Below are positions 40,459 to 49,141 of a stretch of 64,000 bases of DNA, in pieces. This stretch comes from Pseudomonadota bacterium (GTDB lineage Bacteria > Pseudomonadota > Gammaproteobacteria > Burkholderiales > Burkholderiaceae_C): the NCBI GenBank assembly GCA_018241265.1, contig JAFEEF010000055.1:1-64000 (forward strand), written 5' to 3'. A model generated the notes under the pieces. That model saw nothing but the letters and a program-made list of their open reading frames with translations, ran no database searches and had not been told where the DNA came from. A program made the position numbers and the translations under genes. Each line of letters starts with the position of its first letter. The first letter of the stretch is position 1.

Positions 40459-41652
40459 ATGCGCGAGCGGACCATCGACCTCGTCTACCTGAATGCGGGC
40501 GGCGGCCATCGCGCTTCCGCCCGTGCCGTCGAAGCCGTCGTCGCGCGCCAGGGTCGGCCGTGGCGCGTGCGCCTGCTCGATCTGTGCGCGATGCTCGATC
40601 CGCAGCAGCGCTTCCGGCGCATCACCGGCTTCGACCCCGAAGACTTGTACAACCGCCGCCTCGCGCGCGGCTGGACGTTCGGCATGGCGCAGGAGCTGCG
40701 CATGCTGCAGGCGCTGATCCGGGTCGGCCATGCGCCGCTGGTGCGGCGGCTGCAACGGCACTGGGACGCGACCCCGCCCGACCTCGTGCTGTCGCTGGTA
40801 CCGAACTTCAACCGCGCGCTTTGTACGGCGCTGATGGCAGGGCAGCCGCGGGCGCCGTTCGCGGTCCTGATGACCGACATGGCGGATCATCCGCCGACCT
40901 TCTGGATCGATCCCGAGCTGCCGGCGCATTGGATCTGCGGTACGCCGACGGCGGTCGAGCAAGCCCTCGCGATGGGATGCGCGCTCGACCGCGTGCATGC
41001 GACGTCGGGCATGGTGATCCATCCGGACTTCTATGGGCCGACGCCTGCCGACCGCGCGGCGCGCTTGCAGGCGCTCGGGCTCGATCCGGCGCGACCGACC
41101 GGCATGGTGCTGTTCGGCGGGCAGGGCGCCGCGACGATGCTGCGCATTGCGCGCGCGCTGCCCGACGTACAGCTGATCCTCGCGTGCGGCCACAACCGCG
41201 CGCTCGCCGAGCGGCTGCGCGCGCTGCCGGCACGGGCGCCGCGTCACGTGCTCGGCTACACCAACCAGCTCGCGGCGACGATGCGGCTGGCGGACTTCCT
41301 GATCGGCAAGCCCGGGCCGGGCAGCCTCAGCGAAGCGGTGCAGAGCGGCCTGCCGGTCATCGTGACGCGCAACGCCTGGACCTTGCCGCAGGAACGCTAC
41401 AACACCCGTTGGGTCGAGGAGCGCGGTGCCGGCCTCGTGATCGACGGCTTCGAGCGCATCCGGCCGGCGGTCGGGTCGCTGATCGCCGAGCTGCCGGCCT
41501 GGCAGGCGCGCGTGCGCCGGATCGCGAACCGGGCGCTGTTCGAAGTGCCGGAAGTCCTCGACGGCCTGCTCGTGGCCGATGCATCGAATCGTCATCTGTC
41601 TGCCGCGGCGCGGTCACTTGCGACCGCGACGATGACGGCCCATGCAGCGTGA
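40459..41652 (+). CDS. MGDG synthase-like glycosyltransferase (GT28-type)
   Basis: A 397-aa GT-B glycosyltransferase. It has the diacylglycerol glucosyltransferase/MGDG synthase start (YLNAGGGHRASARAVEAVV) and a sugar-nucleotide-binding C-terminal part (IGKPGPGSLSEAVQSGLPVI). The expected reaction is transfer of a sugar to diacylglycerol at the inner membrane. It overlaps the next gene by 11 bp and is followed by a DedA protein, which fits membrane-lipid or glycolipid metabolism, for instance lipid replacement under phosphate shortage (inference). Confidence 0.82.
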   Translation: MRERTIDLVYLNAGGGHRASARAVEAVVARQGRPWRVRLLDLCAMLDPQQRFRRITGFDPEDLYNRRLARGWTFGMAQELRMLQALIRVGHAPLVRRLQRHWDATPPDLVLSLVPNFNRALCTALMAGQPRAPFAVLMTDMADHPPTFWIDPELPAHWICGTPTAVEQALAMGCALDRVHATSGMVIHPDFYGPTPADRAARLQALGLDPARPTGMVLFGGQGAATMLRIARALPDVQLILACGHNRALAERLRALPARAPRHVLGYTNQLAATMRLADFLIGKPGPGSLSEAVQSGLPVIVTRNAWTLPQERYNTRWVEERGAGLVIDGFERIRPAVGSLIAELPAWQARVRRIANRALFEVPEVLDGLLVADASNRHLSAAARSLATATMTAHAA

Positions 41653-42523
41653 AGCCTTGCTCCTGCGCGCCTGGTCCGACGCCGGATCGGCGATCGATGC
41701 GGCCGCCGCGGCCGAACCGGGGACGCGGCGCTTCCGCGCGATCTGGATCTCCGACGTGCACCTCGGCACGCCGGGCTGCCAGGCCGCGGCGCTGCTCGAC
41801 TTCCTGAAGCGGGTCGAATCGGACTGGCTGTTCCTCGTCGGCGACATCGTCGACGGCTGGCAGCTGCGCCGGCAGTGGTACTGGCCGCAGGCGCACAACG
41901 ACGTCGTGCAAAAGCTGTTGCGCAAGGCGCGCAAGGGCACGCGGGTGATCTTCATCCCCGGCAACCACGACGAGTTCGCGCGCAAGTACCTGCACCACGA
42001 CTTCGGCGGCATCGAGGTCGCCGAGGACTGGATGCACGAGACCGCCGACGGGCGCGTGTTCTGGATCATGCACGGCGACCTGTTCGACGGCGTCGTGCAG
42101 TGCGCGAAGTGGCTCGCCTACCTCGGCGACCAGGCGTACGAGTTCACGCTGAAGCTCAATCGCCATCTCAACGTCTGGCGTGCGCGTCTCGGGCTGCCGT
42201 ATTGGTCGCTGTCGAAGTACCTGAAGCTGAAGGTCAAGCGCGCCGTCAGCTACGTCGGCGACTTCGAGGCCGCAGTCGCGCGCGAGGCGCGCAAGCGCGG
42301 CGCGCACGGCGTCGTCTGCGGCCACATCCACCATGCCGAGCTGCGCGAGATCGACGGCATCGTCTATGCGAACGACGGCGATTGGGTCGAGAGCATGACC
42401 GCGCTCGCCGAGCATGCCGACGGGCGCCTCGAGATCATCGACTGGGCGCAGCAGATGCGCGAGGCGCGCATCGCGGCGCCGACGGACGCGCTCGAAGAGC
42501 TGCTCCGCGGTTCTGTTTCTTGA
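41642..42523 (+). CDS. Calcineurin-like phosphoesterase, LpxH-like (UDP-2,3-diacylglucosamine diphosphatase family)
   Basis: A 293-aa metallophosphoesterase with the full motif set: ISDVHLG, VGDIVDGW, IPGNHDEF, MHGDLFD and GHIHHAE. LpxH splits UDP-diacylglucosamine in lipid A synthesis. This shorter-motif branch (start WISDVHLGTPGCQA) is often found beside glycosyltransferases and may act on other pyrophosphate lipids. The 11-bp overlap with the glycosyltransferase shows coupling. A housekeeping LpxH likely exists elsewhere. Confidence 0.88.
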   Translation: MQREALLLRAWSDAGSAIDAAAAAEPGTRRFRAIWISDVHLGTPGCQAAALLDFLKRVESDWLFLVGDIVDGWQLRRQWYWPQAHNDVVQKLLRKARKGTRVIFIPGNHDEFARKYLHHDFGGIEVAEDWMHETADGRVFWIMHGDLFDGVVQCAKWLAYLGDQAYEFTLKLNRHLNVWRARLGLPYWSLSKYLKLKVKRAVSYVGDFEAAVAREARKRGAHGVVCGHIHHAELREIDGIVYANDGDWVESMTALAEHADGRLEIIDWAQQMREARIAAPTDALEELLRGSVS

Positions 42524-42618
42524 GGAGCGGGTTCCTCGATCGATCGGCCTTCGGTCCTACACGATCGCCGGGACGCGGCCGGGCAGAATGGCGGCCTTTT
42601 TCGACGGGCGCCGCTGCG

Positions 42619-43167
42619 ATGTCGCTGGCCCAATTCGTTGTCGACTATGGCTATGCCGCGGTGCTCGCCGGCACCTTGCTGGAAGGCGAGACGATCCTGC
42701 TGCTGGCCGGCTTCGCCGCCCACCAGGGCTACCTGTCGCTGCCCGCGGTGATCGGCGTCGCGTTCGTCGGCGGCACGATCGGCGACCAGATCTTCTTCTG
42801 GCTCGGACGCCGGTTCGGGCCGGCGTTGATCGAACGCTTCCCGTCGGTGGCAGCGCACGCGCCGCGCGTGCGGGCGCTGCTGCGGCGCTACGACGCGCCG
42901 CTCGTGGTCGCGATCCGCTTCATGTATGGCCTGCGCATCAGCGGTCCGATCGTGATCGGCGCGTGCCGGGTATCGGCGTGGCGCTTCGCGGTCTTCAACG
43001 CGATCGGCGCGGCGATCTGGGCGCCGCTCATCGCCGGCCTCGGCTATGTCTTCGGCCGCGCGCTCGCGCTCGTGCTCGACGACATGCGCGACGTGGAGAT
43101 CGCGGCGCTGATCATCGTCGTTGGCGTGCTCGCGGTGGTGGGCTGGCGACGCCGCCGACGGCGATGA
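42619..43167 (+). CDS. DedA-family membrane protein
   Basis: A 182-aa inner-membrane protein with about five helices. The DedA signature is present: LLEGETILLLAGF near the start, FWLGRRFGPALIE, then RFMYGLRISGPIVIGACR. DedA/VTT proteins are lipid scramblases or transporters (for example of undecaprenyl phosphate or phosphatidylethanolamine). The ATG at 42619 is 95 nt after the phosphoesterase, and the three genes probably form one unit. Confidence 0.88.
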   Translation: MSLAQFVVDYGYAAVLAGTLLEGETILLLAGFAAHQGYLSLPAVIGVAFVGGTIGDQIFFWLGRRFGPALIERFPSVAAHAPRVRALLRRYDAPLVVAIRFMYGLRISGPIVIGACRVSAWRFAVFNAIGAAIWAPLIAGLGYVFGRALALVLDDMRDVEIAALIIVVGVLAVVGWRRRRRR

Positions 43168-43305
43168 GCGTGCAGGCGGTTTGCGCCGGCGCTTGTCCAC
43201 GCGACTACACTGTTTGTCGTTTTGTCGGCTACGGCGAGCCTCCGTTCTGTTCGTCCCCTACCAGCCGCGACGCCGCGCGGCGCTCTATGCACAGGAGTCA
43301 CCCCC

Positions 43306-43611
43306 ATGACCTCACGCCGCCAGTTCATCCGCATCGTCTCTTGCACCGGTGCCACGCTCTGGATCGCCGATCGGGCCGTCGCCGCCGACATGGTCGACCA
43401 GAAGGATGCGAACGCCGTCTCGCTCGGCTACGTGGCGGATGCGACCCAGGCCAACAAGGCCAAGTACCCGACCTATGCCGCCGGCCAGATGTGCAGCACC
43501 TGCGCGCTCTACCAGGGCAAGGCCGGCACTGCGTCGGGGCCGTGTCCGCTGTTCGCCGGCAAGGAAGTGGCTGCCAAGGGCTGGTGCAGCGCCTACGCGA
43601 AGAAGGCCTGA
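43306..43611 (+). CDS. High-potential iron-sulfur protein (HiPIP), Tat-exported
   Basis: A 101-aa precursor. The Tat signal SRRQFIR is followed by a hydrophobic stretch ending VAA. The mature part has the four cluster cysteines in HiPIP spacing (MCSTCALYQG, GPCPLFAG, GWCSAYA). HiPIP carries one electron at high potential in the periplasm, for photosynthetic or respiratory chains. CAGGAG precedes the ATG. It lies alone, convergent with the methyltransferase downstream. Confidence 0.92.
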   Translation: MTSRRQFIRIVSCTGATLWIADRAVAADMVDQKDANAVSLGYVADATQANKAKYPTYAAGQMCSTCALYQGKAGTASGPCPLFAGKEVAAKGWCSAYAKKA

Positions 43612-43618
43612 GCGATCA

Positions 43619-44428
43619 TCAGATGACGGGACGGCCGACGTAGGCGATGGTCCGGTAGCGCACGACGACCGCGCCGTCTTCGGCGTGGGCGTCGAACAAG
43701 GCGTCCACGTCGTGCTCGGCGGTCGTTCCGGCGGCGCTCGCGCGCGGCGGCATGTAGGAGCGAGAGAAGAGCAGCGCTGCGAAGCCGGCGCGCCCCAGCC
43801 GTTGCTCGTGCGGCACGTCGATCTGCTCGATGCGGCCTCGCCCGTAGAAGTCCTGGACCCCCAGGCGCTCCTCGTGCGCGGTCAGCGCTGCACGCTCGCT
43901 GCCGCCGTGGCGCCGGAACAGTACGGCGATGGCCCGCTGCAACGGGTCGTCGGGCAGGCGGTCGTTCCAGATCAGCGCGACCTGCCCGTTCGTGGCGAGG
44001 ACGCGCAGGAACTCGGCGCGGGTTCGGTCGACGACGAACCAATGGAAGGCCTGCGCCGCGGTCACCAGATCGACCGAGGCCGGCGGCAAGTTCGTCGTCT
44101 CGGCGCTGCCGGCGACGCTGCGATAGCCGGGACGGTCGTGCAGCAGCGCGTCGGCGGCGGCGCGCATCGCGTCGTTCGGCTCGACGGCAACGACCTCGTG
44201 ACCGCGCGCCAGCAGACCCGCGGTGAGCAGGCCGGTGCCGGCGCCGATGTCGGCGATGCGCGCGTTCGGCGACAGCGCGCCGAGCTCGGTCAGGCGATCG
44301 AACAGCGCTTGCGGGTAGTCCGGCCGCGACGCGACATAGTCGGCGACCTTCGGCGCGAACACCGCTTGCGAACCGCCGCGGCTCGCATAGGCCGCATGCA
44401 GCGCGGCTTCGGTCGATGACGACGCCAT
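43619..44428 (-). CDS. Class I SAM-dependent methyltransferase
   Basis: A 269-aa protein with motif I IADIGAGTGLLTAGLLARG (~57) and the VVAVEPND segment, VAGSAETTNLPPASVDLV and AQAFHWF, as in the family of small-molecule methylases that act on polyketide or quinone-like substrates. ATG 44428 is chosen by the conserved N-terminus. It lies 19 nt after the MFS gene on the same strand and so is probably co-transcribed with it. Substrate unknown. Confidence 0.85.
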   Translation of the reverse strand: MASSSTEAALHAAYASRGGSQAVFAPKVADYVASRPDYPQALFDRLTELGALSPNARIADIGAGTGLLTAGLLARGHEVVAVEPNDAMRAAADALLHDRPGYRSVAGSAETTNLPPASVDLVTAAQAFHWFVVDRTRAEFLRVLATNGQVALIWNDRLPDDPLQRAIAVLFRRHGGSERAALTAHEERLGVQDFYGRGRIEQIDVPHEQRLGRAGFAALLFSRSYMPPRASAAGTTAEHDVDALFDAHAEDGAVVVRYRTIAYVGRPVI

Positions 44429-44447
44429 GGCCGCTGACTCGCGGCGG

Positions 44448-45686
44448 TCAGGCCTTCTTCGCGCGCTGGCCGAGGTCCGGCAGCAGCGCCGCAACGATGC
44501 CGAGCAGCGGCAGGAACGCGCAGGTGCGGTAGACGAAGTCGATGCTGGTGCGGTCGGCCAGCAGGCCGAGCACCGCGGCCCCGAGCCCGCCCATGCCGAA
44601 CGCGAAGCCGAAGAACAGGCCCGACACCATGCCGACCTTGCCCGGGATCAGCTCCTGTGCGTAGACCAGGATCGCCGAGAACGCCGACGACAGCACGAGG
44701 CCGATCACGATCGTGAGCGTGGTGGTCCAGAACAGGTCGGCATACGGCAGGATCAGCGCGAACGGCGCGACGCCGAGGATGGATACCCAGATCACCGGCT
44801 TGCGGCCGATGCGATCGCCGAGCGGGCCGCCGACCAGGGTGCCGAGCGCCGACGCGAACAGGAACAGGAACAGGTGCAACTGCGCGCTCTGCACCGACAG
44901 CCCGAACTTCTGGATCGTGTAGAAGGTGTAGAAGCTGCTGAGGCCGGCGATGTAGAAGTACTTCGAGAAGATCAGCACCAGCAGCACGCCGACCGTCGCG
45001 ATCACGCGCCGGCGCGACAGCGTGGATACCGTCGCCTTGCGCATCGCGCGCGCCGCGCCTTGCTGGCGCGCATACCACTGGCTCACCTGCAACAGGAGGC
45101 CGATGCCGACCGCCGCGACGAGCGCGAAGCAGGCGACGCTCTTCTGGCCGAACGGCGCGATCACCGCGGCGGCGACCAGCGGCCCGAGCGCGCTGCCGGT
45201 ATTGCCGCCGACCTGGAACAGCGATTGCGCCAGGCCATGCTGGCCGCCCGACGCCATGCGCGCGACGCGCGACGATTCGGGGTGGAAGATCGCCGAACCG
45301 GTGCCGATCAGCGCGGCGGCGACCAGCACCGTCGCAAAGTTCGGCGCGAAGCCGAGCACCAGCAGGCCGCACAGCGTGAAGCTCATGCCGGCCGGCAGCG
45401 AATACGGCGTCGAACGCTTGTCGGTGTAGAGGCCGACGAGCGGCTGGAACAGCGACGCGGTGAGCTGGTAGGTGAGCGTGATCAGGCCGACCTGCGCGAA
45501 GCTCAGCGCGAACTCGCCTTTGAGGATCGGGTAGATCGCGAGGATCAGCGACTGCATCATGTCGTTGATCAGGTGCGACGCGCTGATCGCGCCGAGTACG
45601 CGGAACGCGACGCGCTTGGGCGCCGCGGCGGCGGCCGGCGCTGGAGCCGAAGGGACGGGAACGGTCGGAGCGAGTTGTGGTTGCAT
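44448..45686 (-). CDS. MFS transporter, fosmidomycin resistance (Fsr) type
   Basis: A 412-aa protein with 12 predicted helices and the Fsr-family start ISASHLINDMMQSLILAIYP, then GSAIFHPESSRVARMASGGQ and GGPLGDRIGRKPVIWVSI. Fsr-type carriers export fosmidomycin and other small compounds. An AraC-type regulator is encoded divergently 97 bp away, a usual arrangement for inducible efflux. ATG 45686 is chosen because a Pro/Ala-rich cytosolic tail precedes helix 1. Confidence 0.88.
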   Translation of the reverse strand: MQPQLAPTVPVPSAPAPAAAAAPKRVAFRVLGAISASHLINDMMQSLILAIYPILKGEFALSFAQVGLITLTYQLTASLFQPLVGLYTDKRSTPYSLPAGMSFTLCGLLVLGFAPNFATVLVAAALIGTGSAIFHPESSRVARMASGGQHGLAQSLFQVGGNTGSALGPLVAAAVIAPFGQKSVACFALVAAVGIGLLLQVSQWYARQQGAARAMRKATVSTLSRRRVIATVGVLLVLIFSKYFYIAGLSSFYTFYTIQKFGLSVQSAQLHLFLFLFASALGTLVGGPLGDRIGRKPVIWVSILGVAPFALILPYADLFWTTTLTIVIGLVLSSAFSAILVYAQELIPGKVGMVSGLFFGFAFGMGGLGAAVLGLLADRTSIDFVYRTCAFLPLLGIVAALLPDLGQRAKKA

Positions 45687-45783
45687 GGCGTATCGGTGCC
45701 GTGTAGATCGGCAGACGCGCATCCTAGGCGTAGCATCGATGTCTGTCTCACGCGAATCGGAATCCGGGTTTCGAGAAAAGGAC

Positions 45784-46563
45784 ATGGCATCCCTATCGCT
45801 GACCCCCGAGACGCTCGCATTCGTCGATGCCAGCGAGATGCCGGTCACCGGCAAGGCGACCGACTATCCGGCCGAGCATGTGATCGGCAGCCACAGCCAC
45901 CGGAAGGGGCAGCTGATCTACGCGGTGCACGGCGTGATGGTGGTCGGCTCGGCGAGCGGGCAGTGGATCGTGCCGCCGACGCGCGCGATCTGGATGCCGG
46001 CCGGCGTCGTGCACTGGATCCGCTGCGTCGGCATCGTCCACATGCGCAGCATCTACGTCCATCCGGACGCAGCGGCAGGCCTGCCGAAGCGCAGCCAGGC
46101 GGTCGGCGTGTCGGCCCTCTTGCGCGAGCTGATCCAGGCGGCGACCGAGATCGCCGTGCCGTACGACGAACGCTCGCGCGACGGCCGATTGATGCGCCTG
46201 CTGCTCGACGAGCTCGACACCTTGCCGGTGCTGCCGCTGCACCTGCCGCAGCCGTCGGACGAGCGGCTGGCGCGCATCTGCGAGACGCTGCTCGCGCGCC
46301 CCGACGATGGCTCGACGCTGGCCGACTGGTCCGAGCGGCTCGCGCTCGATGCGAAGACGATCCAGCGCCTGTTCGCACGCGACACCGGCATGACGTTCGG
46401 CCAGTGGCGCCAGCAGGCGCGGCTGCTCGTCGGGCTGGAACAGCTCGCTGCCGGCAGCAAGGTCGTCGACGTCGCGCTCGCGCTCGGCTACGACAGCCCG
46501 AGTGCGTTCGCGACGATGTTCAAGCGTCAGTTCGGCCAGACGCCGAGCGAGTTCTTTCGTTAG
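45784..46563 (+). CDS. AraC-family regulator (NimR-like) of the efflux gene
   Basis: A 259-aa regulator. The N-terminal cupin (HVIGSHSHRKGQLIYAVHG; WIVPPTRAIWMPAGVVHWI) and the C-terminal two-HTH domain (LADWSERLALDAKTIQRLFA; VVDVALALGYDSPSAFATMF) fit the NimR/YdfC subgroup that controls a neighbouring MFS exporter. AAAGGA precedes the ATG; an upstream ATG at 45739 is also possible. Its stop overlaps the PBP1 gene's stop on the other strand (TTAG). Confidence 0.88.
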   Translation: MASLSLTPETLAFVDASEMPVTGKATDYPAEHVIGSHSHRKGQLIYAVHGVMVVGSASGQWIVPPTRAIWMPAGVVHWIRCVGIVHMRSIYVHPDAAAGLPKRSQAVGVSALLRELIQAATEIAVPYDERSRDGRLMRLLLDELDTLPVLPLHLPQPSDERLARICETLLARPDDGSTLADWSERLALDAKTIQRLFARDTGMTFGQWRQQARLLVGLEQLAAGSKVVDVALALGYDSPSAFATMFKRQFGQTPSEFFR

Positions 46564-48905
46564 GGCACGATGCCGCTGGCCGCGACGGCCACCGGCACCG
46601 CCGAGGCGGCCGATGGCTCCGGCGGGGCGGCCTCCGGCGCGTCGTTGTAGGCCCAGTCGCCATCGCGCTGCACGACGCCGTCGGGCGGCTTCAGCGGCAC
46701 GACCGGCACGCCCTTCAGCGCCTGCTGCATGTAGTCGATCCAGATCGGCAGCGCGACGCCGCCGCCCGACTCGTGCGTGCCCAGGCTCTCGGGCTGGTCG
46801 TAGCCCATCCAGGCGACGCCGACGACGCCGGGCTGGAACCCGGCGAACCAGGCGTCGACGGCGTCGTTGGTGGTGCCGGTCTTGCCGTACAAGTCGGGGC
46901 GCTTCAGCGTCTGCTGGGCCCGCGCCGCGGTACCCGAGCGCGTGACCTGCTGCAGCAGGCTCTCCATCACGAACGCATTGCGCGCCGGGATCACGCGGTT
47001 CGCGTCATCGAGCGGCGCCGGCGGCGGCGCCTCGTAGAGCACCTGGCCCTGCGCGTCGACGATGCGCTCGATGACGACAGGCGCCACCCGGTATCCGCCG
47101 TTGGCGAACACCGCATAGGCGCCGGCGAGTTGCAGCGGCGTCGTGCTGCCGGTGCCGAGCGCGAGCGTCAGGTTGTCGGGCTGCTTGTCGATGTCGAAGC
47201 CGAAGCGTCCGGCCCATTGCCGTGCGGCCTCCACGCCGACGTTCTGCACGATGCGGATGCTCACGAGGTTCTTCGACTTGGCGAGCGCATCGCGCATCGT
47301 CATCGGGCCTTCGAAGGTGCCGTCGTCGTCCTTCGGATTCCAGCCGTTCGGCGCGCCGCTCGCGGCATCGTCGACGAGCGGCGCGTCGTTGATGATGGTC
47401 GACGGCATCACGCCGTGCTCGAGCGCGGCCGAATAGAGGAACGGCTTGAAGCTCGAGCCGGGCTGGCGCCAGGCCTGCAGCACGTGGTTGAACCGGTTGT
47501 CGGCATAGCTGAAGCCGCCGACCAGCGCGCGCACGCGGCCGCTCTCCGGATCGAGCGACACGAAGCCGGCATCGGCATCCGGCCACTGGCCGATCGCCCA
47601 GCTCGCGTGCGCCAGGTCCGCATCGTCGCGGCCGCGGTCGGTGCGCACGAGGCGGATGATCGATCCGCGCACGATTGCGAGATCGGGCGATGCGCGCGCC
47701 GCGAGGGCCGGCTGCACCCAGCGCAAGGCGTCGCCGGTCAGCCGCACGACGTCGCCGCTGGCGAGCCGTGCGACGAGCTCGCGCGGGCTCGCCTCGGTGA
47801 CGATCGCGATGCGCAGGTCCTCGTCGTCGCGATGGTCGCGCAGCGCTTCCGCTGCGGCACTCGCATCGTCGACGGTGTCGGTGGGCAGCTTCTCGTGATC
47901 TTCCGGGCCGCGGTACGGATGGCGGCGCTCGTAGTCGAGCACGCCGCGCCGCAGCGCGTGGTAGGCCGCTTCCTGATCGCTCGCGACGAGCGAGGTGTAG
48001 ACCTTGAGGCCCTGCACGTAGCCCGCTTCGCCGTAGCGCGCATAGATGGCCTGGCGCGCCATCTCGGCGACGTATTCGGCGTGGATCGCCGGCCACGACG
48101 TGGCGCGCACCTGCAGCTTCTCGGCCAGCGCCGCGGCGAGCTGCGCATCGTCGATCACGTTGGTCGCGCGCATGCGCTGCAGCACGATCGCCTGGCGCTG
48201 GCGCGCCCGCTCGGGGTTGGTGATCGGGTTCGCGTAGCCCGGGTTCTGCGGCAGCCCGGCGAGCATCGCCGTCTCGGCGATCGACAGCTCGTCGAGCCGC
48301 TTGCCGAAGTAGGCGTCGGCGGCCGCCGCGAAGCCGTAGGCGCGGTGACCGAGGAAGATCTGGTTCATGTAGAGCTCGAGGATCTCGTCCTTGCTCAGAC
48401 GGTTCTCGATCTCGAGCGCGAGCAGCGCCTCCTTGAGCTTGCGTTCGGCGGTACGGCGCGGCGACAGGAAGAAGGTGCGGGCGACCTGCTGCGTGATCGT
48501 CGAGGCGCCCTGCGGCATGCCGCCGGACAGATCGGCGACGGCCGCGCGCAGGATGCCGCGCAAGTCGATGCCGGCGTGGTCGCGAAAGCGCGCGTCCTCG
48601 ACCGCGATCACCGCCTGCTGCATCAGGAGCGGGATCTGCCCGATCGGCAGGTAGTGGCGCCGCTCGGGGCCGAAGGTGGCGACTTCGACGCCGTCGCGGG
48701 TGTACACCTCGAGCGGCTGGCGCGGCTCGTAGTGCTCGACCTTGTCGAGCGTAGGCAATTGCGGATAGAGCCAGGCGATCGTCCCCGCAGCCGGCAGCAG
48801 GACCGCGGCCGTGCCGACCGCCAGACCGGCGATGAAGCGCCGGCCCGAAAACGTCAGCAGGGGCGGGCGACCGGACGGGTCGGGCGATCGTGAGAGCCAT
48901 CGCAT
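46560..48905 (-). CDS. Penicillin-binding protein 1A (bifunctional peptidoglycan synthase)
   Basis: A 781-aa class A PBP. It has a short cytosolic tail, one membrane helix (~22-45) and a GT51 transglycosylase domain (VEDARFRDHAGIDLRGILRA; GASTITQQVARTFFLSPRRT). The transpeptidase follows with active Ser in SSFKPF (SxxK), SKN, and KTGTTND. It polymerises and cross-links peptidoglycan in the periplasm. The C-terminal tail is Ala/Pro/Ser-rich. It may be one of two PBP1A paralogues, since it is outside the usual pilM-Q context. Confidence 0.93.
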   Translation of the reverse strand: MRWLSRSPDPSGRPPLLTFSGRRFIAGLAVGTAAVLLPAAGTIAWLYPQLPTLDKVEHYEPRQPLEVYTRDGVEVATFGPERRHYLPIGQIPLLMQQAVIAVEDARFRDHAGIDLRGILRAAVADLSGGMPQGASTITQQVARTFFLSPRRTAERKLKEALLALEIENRLSKDEILELYMNQIFLGHRAYGFAAAADAYFGKRLDELSIAETAMLAGLPQNPGYANPITNPERARQRQAIVLQRMRATNVIDDAQLAAALAEKLQVRATSWPAIHAEYVAEMARQAIYARYGEAGYVQGLKVYTSLVASDQEAAYHALRRGVLDYERRHPYRGPEDHEKLPTDTVDDASAAAEALRDHRDDEDLRIAIVTEASPRELVARLASGDVVRLTGDALRWVQPALAARASPDLAIVRGSIIRLVRTDRGRDDADLAHASWAIGQWPDADAGFVSLDPESGRVRALVGGFSYADNRFNHVLQAWRQPGSSFKPFLYSAALEHGVMPSTIINDAPLVDDAASGAPNGWNPKDDDGTFEGPMTMRDALAKSKNLVSIRIVQNVGVEAARQWAGRFGFDIDKQPDNLTLALGTGSTTPLQLAGAYAVFANGGYRVAPVVIERIVDAQGQVLYEAPPPAPLDDANRVIPARNAFVMESLLQQVTRSGTAARAQQTLKRPDLYGKTGTTNDAVDAWFAGFQPGVVGVAWMGYDQPESLGTHESGGGVALPIWIDYMQQALKGVPVVPLKPPDGVVQRDGDWAYNDAPEAAPPEPSAASAVPVAVAASGIVP

Positions 48906-49141
48906 GGGCGGGCGATTATCCCGGCTGCCGGATAACCCTGGGCTGCCGAGAGACGGCAAATTTCGCCGCATCGATCGAAAGGCGGCGACGCAATAGCAAA
49001 ACAATGATGAATAGTGACCCAACCCCGCAATCGCGGGTCGCGTCGCGGCCTTCCGCGCACGAGCGACTAAGCTCTTGAGGTTGCTTGCGCGGGCGGTGGC
49101 AGGAATGCCGGCGCAGCCGATCGGCCGATGGAGATTCGTCC

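Noticed and set aside
44427-48893. Very long plus-strand open frame opposite the MFS and PBP1a genes
   Set aside because: It crosses an AraC gene in another frame and has antisense-type composition; conserved motifs lie on the minus strand or in the other frames.
48916-48935. TTATCC/GGATAA repeat before the PBP1a gene as an operator
   Set aside because: The arms are short with a bulged base and no regulator or second copy supports it.
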